64,000 bases of DNA from JAZDCZ01 sp046757925 (GCA_046757925.1 JBHHZE010000010.1:1-64000), one strand, 5' to 3'. Shown: positions 7,967 through 17,279, numbered from the stretch's first letter. The notes: a model not told the origin generated them from the letters alone. A program made the numbers and translations.

Positions 7967-10900
7967 ACGCCTTCTCCCTGCCCGTCCAATTGGGATCGCA
8001 TCGCCACCTCTCCCACCGCGGCCAAGCCGAACGTGCTCCTGAGCTTGGTCCGGGCCTCATCCAAGAGATCGTAAGCCACCGGTATGACTATCAGCGTGAG
8101 CACCGTTGCACTCGTCAGGCCGCCGATGACCGCGATGGCCAGCGGCGCCCGCAGATCAGCGCCACGCCCGAGTCCCAGGGCCATTGGCAGAAGACCGAAA
8201 ACCGTGGTGACCGTGGTCATGATTATGGGCCGCAGTCGCACACGCCCCGCCTCCAGAATCGCCTGCCTCAACGGTAGACCGGCACGCCGCATCTGGTTGA
8301 TGAAATCCACCTTTACTATCGCGTCGTTCACCACAATACCGACCAGAATCACGAGACCGATGAGACTCATGGAATTGAGACCTTCTCCCGAAACCCACAG
8401 CGCCACCGCCGCTCCCACCACGGCAAGCGGCACGCTCAGCAAGATCGTAAAGGGATGAACGAACGACTCGAACTGGGCCGCCAGTATCATGTACACGAGC
8501 ATGAGCGCGAGTCCGAACGCGAACGCCAGATCTCGGAAGCTGCGATCCCGCTCTTCGTTTTCGCCTCCAATGTTGGCACGTACATCGTGCGGTGGTGGTG
8601 TCTGCCTAAGCGTTGCACCTACACTCTCGAGTGCCCGATCCAAACCGCCCGATGCCACGTCGGCAAACACGGTGACGGTGCGGTTCTGATCGATGCGTCT
8701 GATCTCTGCGGGACCGACCGCTTCACGGGTTCGGACCAACTGCCGCAGCGGGATGCCGCTGACTTCGAGCAAGTCCAGTGTTTCGATCGACCGGCGTTCC
8801 CGCTCGGGCAGCCGGACGATCACAGCAACCTTCTCGTCGAAGTCCACGAAGTCGTTGTCCGTCTTGCTGCCGCGCATGTAGTCCCTAACCGTCTCCGCAA
8901 TCAGGCGTGGCTCGATGCCGAAAGCGGCCGCCCTTTCCCGATCAATCTCCACCACTACTTCCGGCTGCCCTTGCTCCACCCCCAGCCGAACGTTGCGCAG
9001 CGACGGTGCCGACTGCAGTTGCTGCTCGACTGCAACTGCATAGTTCCACACCCTGTCCAAGTCGTCACCGCGCACCTGCACCGACAGATCGGCCTCTCCA
9101 CCGCCCAGCAAACGTCCGAGCGCAGTTGCGGTCCCCGTTTCGATCGTGAGGGCACCCGGTGGGAACTCCGCCAGAGCTGGTTTCATTCTAGCCAACGCGC
9201 GGGCGGTCGAAGCACCCTCCCGCATGCGCACATCCAGGATCGCCGTGTGCAGACCCCGTTCTTCGTCCTCTACCCCGGCAACCGCCTCCTGACGCCCGAC
9301 TCGCGCAAACACGGCGCCGACGGCGGAATCACTGCGGAAGATCTCATCCAGCCGCGTTGCCATCGCAGCCGTTTCTTCCAGTGCAGTACCGCGTGGAAGT
9401 GTAAGGCGGGCCTGGAAGGCCCCCTGATCCACGTCGGGCAAGACGCCGCGATCCAGGGTCCAACCGAGCGCGATGCCGACAACGAGCGTCCATACTGCAA
9501 ACACCACCACCATCCAACGGTTATCCAATGCCGCCTCCAGGACACGATGGTACCAAGCGGCAAACGCGTTGAACGCACGATCGAATCTGTCGATCAGCGG
9601 CCGGAACAGCCCCCCAACCACCTCCGCAACCTGGCGCCATGCGCTTAGGAGCAAGCGCTTAAAGAGAGTAGCCCGTCGTTCTTCTCCCAGACCCCAGCGC
9701 CCCGCCATTGTGGGAAGCAACGTCAACGCGACGATGAGACTCGCCACCAACGCAAACGCGACGGCGAACGAAAGCGCACCGAATAGCTGGCCGGCTACGC
9801 CCTCTACGTAGATAATCGGCCCAAAGACGCTAATGGTGGTGAGGGTCGATGCGGTGATCGCGCCCTGAACTTCCTCCGCACCCTTGCTCGCGGCCTCCAT
9901 CGGTGACGCACCCAGTTGTCCGTGGCGGAAGACGTTTTCGAGCACGATTATCGAATTGTCCACCAACATTCCCACACCCAGTGCCAGGCCGCCGAGGCTC
10001 ATGATATTGAGCGATACGCCTGCAAGGTCCAGCAGTGCAAAGCTCGCTACCACCGAGATCGGTATCGCCAGGGCTATCGCGACGGGATACCTGGCATCCC
10101 GCAAAAACAAGAACAACACCAGAAACGCCAGCATCCCGCCCAGCACGAGAGCCTGGACCACGTTAGAAATGGCATCGGTGATGAACCCCGCCTGGCTGGT
10201 CGCGATGTCTACACGTACTTCCGGATACTCCCTTCTCAACTGGTTCAAAACATCGTCGACCCGTTCGGCCACTCGTACGGTGTTTGCACCTGATTCCTTG
10301 AAGAGCAGTAGACCCACCGCCTCAGATCCGTTGTACTGAGCGATGGACTCCCGGTCCTTGAACCCGTCCTCCACGGTGGCCACGTCGCCGAGCAGCACCA
10401 GGCTCCCGCTCCCGGTCGTGTCCTGGGGACTCCTCCCCAACGGGACGGCTGCGATCTCGTCTACATTCTGGAACTCTCCCAGAGTGCGGAGCGCGTACCG
10501 GTAGCGCCCCCGCCGGATACTGCCACCGGGGGCACTCTGGTTGGCGGCATCCAACACCTGCTTTATGTCGGCAATGGTGAATCCGAAGCTCTCGAGTCGC
10601 CGGATATCCACGTCTACATGGATCTCCCGTTCCAACCCTCCGGCCAATGCCGCCTCGGCAACGCCATCTATCTGTTCCAGCCGGCGTTTGAACACCGACT
10701 CCGCAAGATCCTTGAGTGTCGCAAGATCGCCGCTGCCGGCCACGCTCACCGCCATGATCGGTTCCGAGTTGGGATCGGTCCTCAAGACCACCGGTCGCGC
10801 GCTTCTTTCGGGCAGGTTGTCGCGCAAGTTGTCCAGCTGCTCCCTGACATTCAGGACCGCGAAATCCATGTCGGTACCCCATGCGAATCTGAGCGTGACA

Positions 10901-11172
10901 AGCGACACGCCTTCCCGCGAAGTGCTTTCCACGCGCTCGACACCCGGAACGCGCGCTAACTGGCGTTCGACTCGTTCCGTTACGAAGCGCTCGACTTCGG
11001 CGGGCCCTACGTCGGGATAGGTGGTGTAGACAACGAGTCTGGGATAGGCGACATCGGGTAGCAGATCGATCGGCAGCCTGAAGAACGATATCATTCCGAG
11101 CATGGCGATCGCCAAGAACAACATCGTTACCGCTACGGGGCGCCTGGTACAGCTACGGGGTAACGACACCAA
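7963..11172 (-). CDS. RND efflux permease (HAE1/AcrB family), first of two
   Basis: The 1069-residue protein has the RND N-terminus RPVAVTMLFLAIAMLGM, the periplasmic porter motif LLPDVAYPRLVVYTTYPDVGP, and helix-4 GMLVDNSIIVLENVFR with the proton-relay Asp followed by Asn. C-terminal helices include the typical LNSMSLIGLVILVGIVVNDAI. It begins 14 bases after the TolC-like gene and overlaps the second RND gene by ATGA, so all are read from one transcript. Family membership is certain; the substrate is unknown. Confidence 0.93.
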   Translation of the reverse strand: MVSLPRSCTRRPVAVTMLFLAIAMLGMISFFRLPIDLLPDVAYPRLVVYTTYPDVGPAEVERFVTERVERQLARVPGVERVESTSREGVSLVTLRFAWGTDMDFAVLNVREQLDNLRDNLPERSARPVVLRTDPNSEPIMAVSVAGSGDLATLKDLAESVFKRRLEQIDGVAEAALAGGLEREIHVDVDIRRLESFGFTIADIKQVLDAANQSAPGGSIRRGRYRYALRTLGEFQNVDEIAAVPLGRSPQDTTGSGSLVLLGDVATVEDGFKDRESIAQYNGSEAVGLLLFKESGANTVRVAERVDDVLNQLRREYPEVRVDIATSQAGFITDAISNVVQALVLGGMLAFLVLFLFLRDARYPVAIALAIPISVVASFALLDLAGVSLNIMSLGGLALGVGMLVDNSIIVLENVFRHGQLGASPMEAASKGAEEVQGAITASTLTTISVFGPIIYVEGVAGQLFGALSFAVAFALVASLIVALTLLPTMAGRWGLGEERRATLFKRLLLSAWRQVAEVVGGLFRPLIDRFDRAFNAFAAWYHRVLEAALDNRWMVVVFAVWTLVVGIALGWTLDRGVLPDVDQGAFQARLTLPRGTALEETAAMATRLDEIFRSDSAVGAVFARVGRQEAVAGVEDEERGLHTAILDVRMREGASTARALARMKPALAEFPPGALTIETGTATALGRLLGGGEADLSVQVRGDDLDRVWNYAVAVEQQLQSAPSLRNVRLGVEQGQPEVVVEIDRERAAAFGIEPRLIAETVRDYMRGSKTDNDFVDFDEKVAVIVRLPERERRSIETLDLLEVSGIPLRQLVRTREAVGPAEIRRIDQNRTVTVFADVASGGLDRALESVGATLRQTPPPHDVRANIGGENEERDRSFRDLAFAFGLALMLVYMILAAQFESFVHPFTILLSVPLAVVGAAVALWVSGEGLNSMSLIGLVILVGIVVNDAIVKVDFINQMRRAGLPLRQAILEAGRVRLRPIIMTTVTTVFGLLPMALGLGRGADLRAPLAIAVIGGLTSATVLTLIVIPVAYDLLDEARTKLRSTFGLAAVGEVAMRSQLDGQGEGV

Positions 11173-11186
11173 CTAGTCCGCTCGGT

Positions 11187-12533
11187 TCACGGCGTGACGG
11201 TACGACGCACCAATTCCTCCAGCGCAGTCAGAGCGTTCGCCCAATTGAGTCGGGCTGTCAGCGCATCGCGCTCGTCGCTGGCCGAAGTCGTAACGATCTG
11301 CTGAAGTTGAGTAAAATCTATCGAACCGACCTGGTACTGTTGCTGCGCCATGGCGAGGCGCTGGCGGCCCAGCTCTGCCGACCTATCGGCAAGTTGCACC
11401 TGCCGATAGGAGTTTTCCACGTCGATCACCGCGCTCCGGACCATGCGCTCTACCTCCAAGCGGACGGCCCTCAGATCCTCATCCGCCGCATGCTCATTCG
11501 CCGAGGCGCGCGCAATCGCCTGGGACGTCTGGAACCGGGTGAATACCGGAATCGACACGCTGAAGCCGAAGCTGAACGCGCGATCCCTGGGGTCGAGTTC
11601 AAAGAGCCCCCCATAACCGTCCTGCGACAGCGATCGATTGAACCCCACGTTGGCGCCTAAGGTAGGCCATCTTTGACCGCGCGCCGCGCTGGCCGCAAAA
11701 TCCTGTTGGCGAACGTTCGCAATAGCTTGCTCCACTCTGGGGTTGTGTTGCAGCGCGTAGGTCACCAGCTCATCTGCATCGAGCAGACTGGGATCGAATA
11801 CCTCGGGCAGCGTACCTTGGGCCTCGAAGGAAACTCCTCCCTCCAATCCAATTCCCTCCGCCAACAGCAAGCGGTTCTTTCTGGCGGTGCCTCGCGCGGT
11901 TTCCAGCGCCGCTTCCTGACGCGACACGCTCACCTGGGCACCTAACACATCTACCTGCGTACGGCTAGCCACGCGGAAGAGCCGTTCCGTGGCACTGAGT
12001 TCCCTGTTTCTCGCGGCGAGCATGCGCTCTTCTATGGCGACCAGGTCCTGGGCTTGGACCAATCCATAGAACCGGCGCTTGACATCCGCCTCCATCCGAG
12101 CCGCCTCGACCCCAACGCCGGCTCTCGTGGCACGCGCGCCGGCTCTGGCGGCACGCAGATTGTTGACGTTCTGTAGTCCGTCAAACAGGGTGAGGTTCGA
12201 GGTAACTCCTTGCGAGGAACTGCTGCTTCTAAAGGTTCTGGAGGTTTGCGTTTCCACCGCACGGCCGAAATCGTCCGTCCCCGTAAACACCGTCCTGGTG
12301 GAGCCGTTGAAGTTGAGACTGCCGTTGACGTTGGGAAGAAACTGCCCGACGCCGGCGGTGACGTCGGCGCCACTGGCGTCGGCCTGAACAATTGCCTTGC
12401 GGTATGCCGGATTTCGCTCACGAGCGATCTCCAAGGCGTCTTCCAAGGTCAGTCTCTGCGGCACCTGTTGGGCCTGAACAGCGCCCGCACCCAGCATCGC
12501 GCCGAGTGCCATCACCACAGGCCGCCACGTCAT
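11187..12533 (-). CDS. TolC-family outer-membrane efflux protein
   Basis: This 448-residue protein begins with a Sec signal peptide (cleavage near AVQAQQ, about residue 22). It continues with two similar halves rich in coiled-coil helices and alanine, including LTLEDALEIARERNPAYRKA, the usual opening of the TolC/OEP domain. It would form the outer-membrane channel of the tripartite pump. Its ATG overlaps the end of the adaptor gene by 4 bases, and the first permease follows after 14 bases. Confidence 0.92.
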   Translation of the reverse strand: MTWRPVVMALGAMLGAGAVQAQQVPQRLTLEDALEIARERNPAYRKAIVQADASGADVTAGVGQFLPNVNGSLNFNGSTRTVFTGTDDFGRAVETQTSRTFRSSSSSQGVTSNLTLFDGLQNVNNLRAARAGARATRAGVGVEAARMEADVKRRFYGLVQAQDLVAIEERMLAARNRELSATERLFRVASRTQVDVLGAQVSVSRQEAALETARGTARKNRLLLAEGIGLEGGVSFEAQGTLPEVFDPSLLDADELVTYALQHNPRVEQAIANVRQQDFAASAARGQRWPTLGANVGFNRSLSQDGYGGLFELDPRDRAFSFGFSVSIPVFTRFQTSQAIARASANEHAADEDLRAVRLEVERMVRSAVIDVENSYRQVQLADRSAELGRQRLAMAQQQYQVGSIDFTQLQQIVTTSASDERDALTARLNWANALTALEELVRRTVTP

Positions 12534-13714
12534 TGTGGCCTCCCGCCGGCCGCCTTAACGTTCCCCACCAGGCGTACGTGGGCATCGTGAATCAGGGAGT
12601 AGTGCCCGTCGGTGAGAACCACCTCGCCCGGTTCGACCATTTTGGTGTCCGGGTTCTCAACTATCTCGATAAGCGAGTCGTTGGATAGCCCGGTGGTCAC
12701 GTATCGCCACTTCGCCAGTCCATCCCGCCCCTCGCCGGCAAAGACGAACACCAGCGTCCGCCGGTCACGTTCGATAATTGCGCTCCGGGGCACCAAAATG
12801 CGGTCCGGAAAACGTTTTGCCTCGAGGGACACGCGGGCGTACATCCCGGGGAGAATCCGGCCTTCTGGGTTGGGTACCTGAACCGTGACCCTGGCCGTGC
12901 GGGTCTCCCGATCGACCACCGGATTTATGGTCTCGATGTTGCCTCTAAAGATCTCGTCGGGAAATGCTGAAAACGATACGGAAGCCTTGCGCCCCGCATT
13001 CAGAAACCCGATCTCTCCCTCCAACACCTGCACCTCGACCTTGATGGGATCGAGATCCACCACGGTGAGCAGTTCATCGCCGGTCCGCACCGTCTGACCC
13101 TCTACGATCTTGAGGGTCGCGACCCTCCCGCTGTACGGCGCGCGCACCTTGGTGCGCGTGAGCTTGAGTCGCGCTTCTTTGAGAGCGATCTCGGCTTCGC
13201 CCAGCCCGCTCTTCGCCCGAGCCACTCTCTTTCGCTCGGCGCGCACCTCCGGATCGTCGATTTCGTCGTCGAACAGTATGAGCTCTCGGAATTGGGCCTC
13301 GGCCCGTGCAAGAGCAGCGGTCTCCCGTTCCACCGCCAACTCGTACTCGGTGGGATCCAGCTCCAATAAGACACTCTCACCTTGGACGAAATCGTTTTCC
13401 CTCACGCGCACCCGAGTCACTCGCCCCTCGACTTGGGCCAGCAACCTCGACTCCTTTACCGCCGCGGTCTGAGCGGCCGCGTTGACCGACACGACCAGCG
13501 TGTCCCGCACGACAGTGGCGGCTTCCACCGGAATGGCGATATCGGTCGAAAAAGCACTGCTTGCCGAAACCGCCGGCCGCTCCGCAGACGCCGTGGTGTC
13601 AGCCGCTGAGTTTGAGTCGCCGCTACCCTGAACACGCAGCACGACGCCGGCGCCCAGCAATCCAGTCACCAGGATAGCCACGGACACACCAATCAACCCT
13701 CTTGAAATAGCCAT
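12530..13714 (-). CDS. RND efflux periplasmic adaptor subunit (membrane fusion protein)
   Basis: A 394-residue HlyD/AcrA-type adaptor linking the RND permeases to the TolC channel. A single N-terminal membrane segment (about 8-28) is followed by a Ser/Ala-rich linker, a biotinyl-lipoyl-like strand (SRLLAQVEGRVTRVRVRENDFV), a helical hairpin at about 115-180, a second lipoyl half (RAPYSGRVATLKIVEGQTV), and beta-barrel and membrane-proximal domains. It is the first gene of the operon, with no good Shine-Dalgarno sequence visible just upstream of the ATG. Confidence 0.92.
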   Translation of the reverse strand: MAISRGLIGVSVAILVTGLLGAGVVLRVQGSGDSNSAADTTASAERPAVSASSAFSTDIAIPVEAATVVRDTLVVSVNAAAQTAAVKESRLLAQVEGRVTRVRVRENDFVQGESVLLELDPTEYELAVERETAALARAEAQFRELILFDDEIDDPEVRAERKRVARAKSGLGEAEIALKEARLKLTRTKVRAPYSGRVATLKIVEGQTVRTGDELLTVVDLDPIKVEVQVLEGEIGFLNAGRKASVSFSAFPDEIFRGNIETINPVVDRETRTARVTVQVPNPEGRILPGMYARVSLEAKRFPDRILVPRSAIIERDRRTLVFVFAGEGRDGLAKWRYVTTGLSNDSLIEIVENPDTKMVEPGEVVLTDGHYSLIHDAHVRLVGNVKAAGGRPQ

Positions 13715-13929
13715 GCGCTTCGCTCGTGCTAGAGAATCATCGCCCGGTTACGGCACACAACAGCCTAAAGATGCGCCGGAGCAACATTTAGTTGCGTACG
13801 TCAATATGCCTGCCGTACCGACCGGAGGCGACATCTGCCGGCCAGCACTTGAAGAATGGGCTCCCATGATCCAATATCAAGCGTTTAGGATTCTGCTCCG
13901 AGTAGCAGGAACAAAGGATTCGGCCAGGC
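13715..13929. other. Divergent intergenic region between efflux operon and AraC-like regulator
   Basis: About 215 bases that should contain the promoters of the efflux operon (leftward) and the AraC-like gene (rightward). I saw no convincing -35/-10 pair, no palindrome matching the BlaI-type operators, and no coding sequence. Confidence 0.4.
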
Positions 13930-14775
13930 TTGATACCACGCTCATCTCAGGCACTAGTTGCGGTTTGCGTGAGCGATCCGACCGCTTCGGTGACCGCACA
14001 CAACGCCGTAGTCGCCTTTGGCGCCCGCCCCGTGCATATCTCACCCATAGGATTGGCTAGAGTTCCCCTAGCGGGCTCCGACTTCGCCACGGTCATCTAC
14101 GATCTCGCACCCTGGACCGACGAGGTCGTACCGCTGGTACGGGCGCTCAGGCGCGCATATCGCACGCTGTCACTCCTATTGTATGCGCCGCCTATCCCGT
14201 CGGTTCCGGTGCTAACCTACCGATGCAGCGGTCTTCGCGCCGTAAAGACTCTGCTCCAATCGGCGAGCAGCAGTGAGCCGGAAACCGTGCGAGACGGTGT
14301 CGCTTGGCTCATGGCCGCAAGGCACGCCGAGGTGGTGTGCCACTTTGTCGAACTGCTGATTCCCGATCTGCCCGCCCGGGCGCGGGATTGCATGCGGCGG
14401 ACCCTGGACCACCTCGTCGATCCCGGCAGGCTGCACATTCCGTCCGTCCACTCTATCGCCACCCAACTCGGCGTCCCCGAGCGAACGCTGCAGCGCAATT
14501 TCGAGAGCGCCGGGCTACCATCTCCCAAAGCGGTAATGGACTGGATCACACTGATGTTCCTGACGCTGGCAGCTGAATCCAACGGCCGGTCCATGAGCGC
14601 AGTGGCCGGCGAATTCGGGATTGATCGATACACGGTTCGGCGGTTGCGGCAGCGGCTGCTACACGTTGACAACGGTTCCGGCCCCGGGGGATTCAACTTC
14701 GCTTTTCTCGGGTTCGCGGAAGCATGCCACGTCTCGTCGAGTATTGCACTGAGGTTGATCACCCCGGCGGGGTGA
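13930..14775 (+). CDS. AraC-type HTH protein with a receiver-like N-terminal half
   Basis: The 281-residue product has a C-terminal helix-turn-helix module (about 175-225: VHSIATQLGVPERTLQRNFESAGLP) similar to the first half of an AraC DNA-binding domain. The second HTH is weak and the C-terminus is unusually rich in Gly/Phe/Ser. The first ~100 residues alternate strands and helices (ATVIYDLAPW, LVRALRRAY), like a degenerate receiver. The same architecture recurs, broken, at 17534. The chosen start is TTG; a GTG at about 13969 is an alternative. It is divergent from the efflux operon and could regulate it, but nothing in the sequence proves this. Confidence 0.65.
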   Translation: MIPRSSQALVAVCVSDPTASVTAHNAVVAFGARPVHISPIGLARVPLAGSDFATVIYDLAPWTDEVVPLVRALRRAYRTLSLLLYAPPIPSVPVLTYRCSGLRAVKTLLQSASSSEPETVRDGVAWLMAARHAEVVCHFVELLIPDLPARARDCMRRTLDHLVDPGRLHIPSVHSIATQLGVPERTLQRNFESAGLPSPKAVMDWITLMFLTLAAESNGRSMSAVAGEFGIDRYTVRRLRQRLLHVDNGSGPGGFNFAFLGFAEACHVSSSIALRLITPAG

Positions 14776-15152
14776 ATTCCCTTCAGGGTCGGCCAGCGCG
14801 TAGCGCTGCCGAGCGAACGTTTCTCAAACATCGAACCAGCCGAGCGGATAACCATTTCTTGACGTCGGCATATGCGAAAAGGTTGCCACGGTTCCGGGGT
14901 TAGCGAACGGCGGCTCGGCACGTTCGTGATGCACCTTTTGAAAAGGCTCAGTTCATGCATTTCCATCCAAACGCCGCAATCGAGCGCGATGATTCGTTGG
15001 TTCCGGCGTTAACGAACGCCGGCTCGGCACTTCGTGACGCACCTTGAAAGGTGCTCGGCATATGAACTCCCTGTTAGGGTCATCCAGCGCGTAGCGCTGA
15101 CCAGCGAGCGTTTTTCAACGCTCGAACCCAACGATCGAGTGATAGTTTCTTG
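14773..15152. repeat. Duplicated hairpin-rich repeat (two degenerate copies of two modules)
   Basis: The gap between the AraC-like gene and the propeller gene is built from diverged repeats. Module A occurs near 14773-14863 and 15064-15152 and contains CAGCGCGTAGCGCTG, a 6-bp stem with a 3-base loop, then gagcg..cgctc-type stems and a shared TTTCTTGAC end. Module B occurs near 14891-14950 and 15000-15070, with the shared core CGGCTCGGCAC and ..TTCGTGA.GCACCTT, and a GCACC/GGTGC hairpin in the second copy. No gene is visible. The modules resemble palindromic intergenic elements; the family is not recognised. Confidence 0.6.
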
Positions 15153-15168
15153 ACCTGGGGCCCCGAGT

Positions 15169-16401
15169 TCAGTCTCTGCCCTGAATCCCGACCGTCACCA
15201 CATACGGCACATCCAGTTCGTCTTTCGTCACGAAGGCCATCTTGCCGCCGCGAATGATTGGAGGCGGCCTCGGCTCCACGGGGTATGGCGCCACAACAGC
15301 ACCAAGATAGCGCCCCACGGGATCGAACACGTCGAAAGTCGTGCTGTCTGCCTCGGGGGCCCGCGACAAGATCACCCAAAGGTAATCTTCGTCATCGATG
15401 ACAAACCCCTGGAAGATCTTCTCGTATTCCGGTATGGATATTCTGGGGGAACCGCGCATCATCCGTTTTCTCATGTCCCGCAGCTGCCGCTCGGCCGAGT
15501 CGCGCTCGGCGCTGGAAAACGGGGTGCGTTCGTAGGAACGCTCCACGATCCGTAAGGTGTCCCGACCATCGAACGTGGTATTGTATAGCCGATAGTCGCT
15601 GGCAACCCCAAGCCACCGACCTTTGGGAGTTAGGAGACTGCGCCCCCACCCTAACGGCGTACCCTCCGGGAATCGGGACGCCGACATCGTGTCGACAAAC
15701 TGGCCCGTCGTGGTATCGTACCGTACGTAACCGGTCTTGACCCCAGTCGGGCCCACATAGAAAATACGGTCATAAAGATCGCCTTCGCTACTGAACACGC
15801 CATACCACCCAGCGACCCTTGCACCCGTAAGGCGCGACGGTTCTTGGAGCACGATGCCGCTCGTGTCGAACACGCTGTACCGCAAATTCCCTTGGTTCAG
15901 AACCCAGAGCCGACCCAGGGGATCGAACGCCATCCCGGTGGCTGCCGAAAGCTCGCCGGGGCCGCGCCCTAAGCGACCGATGGTCCGAACGTAGCGGCCA
16001 TCGCTCCCAAACACTCGTACTTCCTGGGCCTGTCGATCTAGCACATAGACTCGACCTATCCGGTCCACGTCTATGTCTGCAATATCTCCGAACACTTGGG
16101 GACCCTTGCCCTCACGCGTACCGATCTTCACTTCTTCTACCAAGCGCCACGTCGAGCCCTCGTGCCAGGTTCCCTCGGCCGGATTACTGACACGGACCGT
16201 GCCGTTTTCGAGGGTGTCGACAGTGCCGTGCCATATGACGGTATCCTTGCCCCCGCAGGCTGACATGATCAGCAATTGGGTGATTGCTATCACCCACCGT
16301 CGGATGTCTTGGAGTGGCAGTCCCTGCTTTCGGCTCCGGCACTGATGCCCGCCAAAGAGGTCAATGTCCAGGGCAGTCCGAGATCGTGCCTGCGATCTCA
16401 T
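15169..16401 (-). CDS. 6-bladed beta-propeller (NHL-like) lipoprotein
   Basis: A putative lipoprotein with signal WVIAITQLLIMSAC (lipobox MSAC, then GGKD), followed by propeller strands such as IADIDVDRIGRVYVLDRQAQEVRVFGSDGRYVRTIGRLGRGPGE, cut here for length. Blades of this NHL/6-bladed type usually bind ligands or partner proteins at the cell surface or periplasm. The start is uncertain: the frame is open to a GTG at 16515, but a signal peptide would be normal only with a start close to the lipobox. The ATG at 16401 is used as a compromise. No neighbour explains its role. Confidence 0.7.
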   Translation of the reverse strand: MRSQARSRTALDIDLFGGHQCRSRKQGLPLQDIRRWVIAITQLLIMSACGGKDTVIWHGTVDTLENGTVRVSNPAEGTWHEGSTWRLVEEVKIGTREGKGPQVFGDIADIDVDRIGRVYVLDRQAQEVRVFGSDGRYVRTIGRLGRGPGELSAATGMAFDPLGRLWVLNQGNLRYSVFDTSGIVLQEPSRLTGARVAGWYGVFSSEGDLYDRIFYVGPTGVKTGYVRYDTTTGQFVDTMSASRFPEGTPLGWGRSLLTPKGRWLGVASDYRLYNTTFDGRDTLRIVERSYERTPFSSAERDSAERQLRDMRKRMMRGSPRISIPEYEKIFQGFVIDDEDYLWVILSRAPEADSTTFDVFDPVGRYLGAVVAPYPVEPRPPPIIRGGKMAFVTKDELDVPYVVTVGIQGRD

Positions 16402-16625
16402 ACGGCAGTAGCCGCTAGCACAGCAGAGACTCATTGTCAACCTCACCAGTCTAACAAACACAGGCAAATGGTCAGCGAGGGTTGTTCTGGAACGGAGGGA
16501 CACGGCTGGGCACAAGGGCCGACCTCAATCAGCCCAGCGATCTCTCAGCCCGGCCAGGATTCCAGTGAGTAGTAGCAGCCACCGTTGGGCATTGGTTCCG
16601 TCGGCCCCGGAACTACCCGGACGCC

Positions 16626-16769
16626 CTATTGTGGGATCTCCACCTCACCGCACTCGTCGCAACACCAATCTTGAAAGATCACTACTATCCCCCCTGGACA
16701 ATTTTTCATGTGACACGCCGAACACCCAGGGCATGAATCCGTGTGGCAACACATGTTGGGGCACGCCAT
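16626..16769 (-). CDS. 47-residue cysteine-rich peptide (10 Cys)
   Basis: A short gene with a perfect AGGAGG (16776-16781) six bases before its ATG. The product starts MACPNMCCHTDSCPGC and has ten cysteines in 47 residues: Cys3, a Cys7-Cys8 pair, Cys13, Cys16, Cys19, Cys24, a Cys36-Cys37 pair and Cys40. Motifs include CSACH (a CxxCH), CPGC and CDEC. There is no signal peptide, which argues against a c-type cytochrome and for a cytosolic metal-binding peptide (metallothionein- or zinc-knuckle-like) or a modified-peptide precursor. It sits 10 bases after the 147-residue gene, and its Shine-Dalgarno overlaps that gene's stop, so the two are coupled. A GTTCCG/CGGAAC hairpin at 16595-16613 follows. 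I do not recognise the family. Confidence 0.7.
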   Translation of the reverse strand: MACPNMCCHTDSCPGCSACHMKNCPGGIVVIFQDWCCDECGEVEIPQ

Positions 16770-16775
16770 CTTGCA

Positions 16776-16781
16776 CCTCCT
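16776..16781 (-). promoter_or_regulatory. Strong ribosome binding site of the cysteine-rich peptide
   Basis: A full anti-16S match AGGAGG, spaced 6 bases from ATG. It overlaps the stop codon of the upstream gene (16780-16782). It is the main evidence that the short frame is a translated gene. Confidence 0.75.
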
Positions 16782-17223
16782 ATTTGGTTGTTAGTACCGC
16801 TCCCACTGATTTCGCCTCCGCCACGCTCTCGTCTGCTAGTAGTCTGTCCTCCACTGGCCCAACCAGGCGCAACCAAGGCCCTCGCCGAATCTCAATGAAT
16901 GACGCCGTCGTCCGCGCCTGGACCATCGTATTCGGGCGCCAATAGACACTCCTCATGTCAGGCGGTCGTTCCTTGATGCGCCAGACTTCCGTCGGCGTGG
17001 GCGGTTCGTGCGCTCTTGAGGCACCGAAAAAGAGCCGAGTCAGTACCGCCAATATGGTTGCTCGTGTTGTCCAGTGTATTACAGTAGTTCCGGGAACTAT
17101 GAGCGCAAGCTCCGCCGTCTCGAATACCCAGACCGATCTTACGTTAGGTCCAATTGCGCGATAGTGAAATCCAAGCCAATTCATCACCCTGGTTGCACGG
17201 CGGGCGCATCTTTTGCAAGCCAC
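16780..17223 (-). CDS. Hypothetical protein, operon partner of the cysteine-rich peptide
   Basis: A 147-residue protein of unknown family. The GTG start at 17223 is supported by GGAGG seven bases upstream (17231-17235). The N-terminus MACKRCARRATRVMNW carries a CxxC. Residues about 35-70 (FETAELALIVPGTTVIHWTTRATILAVLTRLFF) are hydrophobic enough for one or two membrane-associated helices. The tail is charged and proline-containing. Both this protein and the downstream peptide begin with a Met-Ala-Cys, which is curious. It is codirectional and coupled with the peptide gene. A mirrored GAACTCA/TGAGTTC site lies 57-76 bases upstream. Confidence 0.55.
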   Translation of the reverse strand: MACKRCARRATRVMNWLGFHYRAIGPNVRSVWVFETAELALIVPGTTVIHWTTRATILAVLTRLFFGASRAHEPPTPTEVWRIKERPPDMRSVYWRPNTMVQARTTASFIEIRRGPWLRLVGPVEDRLLADESVAEAKSVGAVLTTK

Positions 17224-17279
17224 CTACCCACCTCCGTTGTCGAAATCGTTGCAATTGCGGTAATTGGGAACAACCTATT

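Noticed and set aside
8455..9648. 397-codon plus-strand frame inside the first RND gene
   Set aside because: Antisense to a clearly real RND permease; composition reflects complementary codons.
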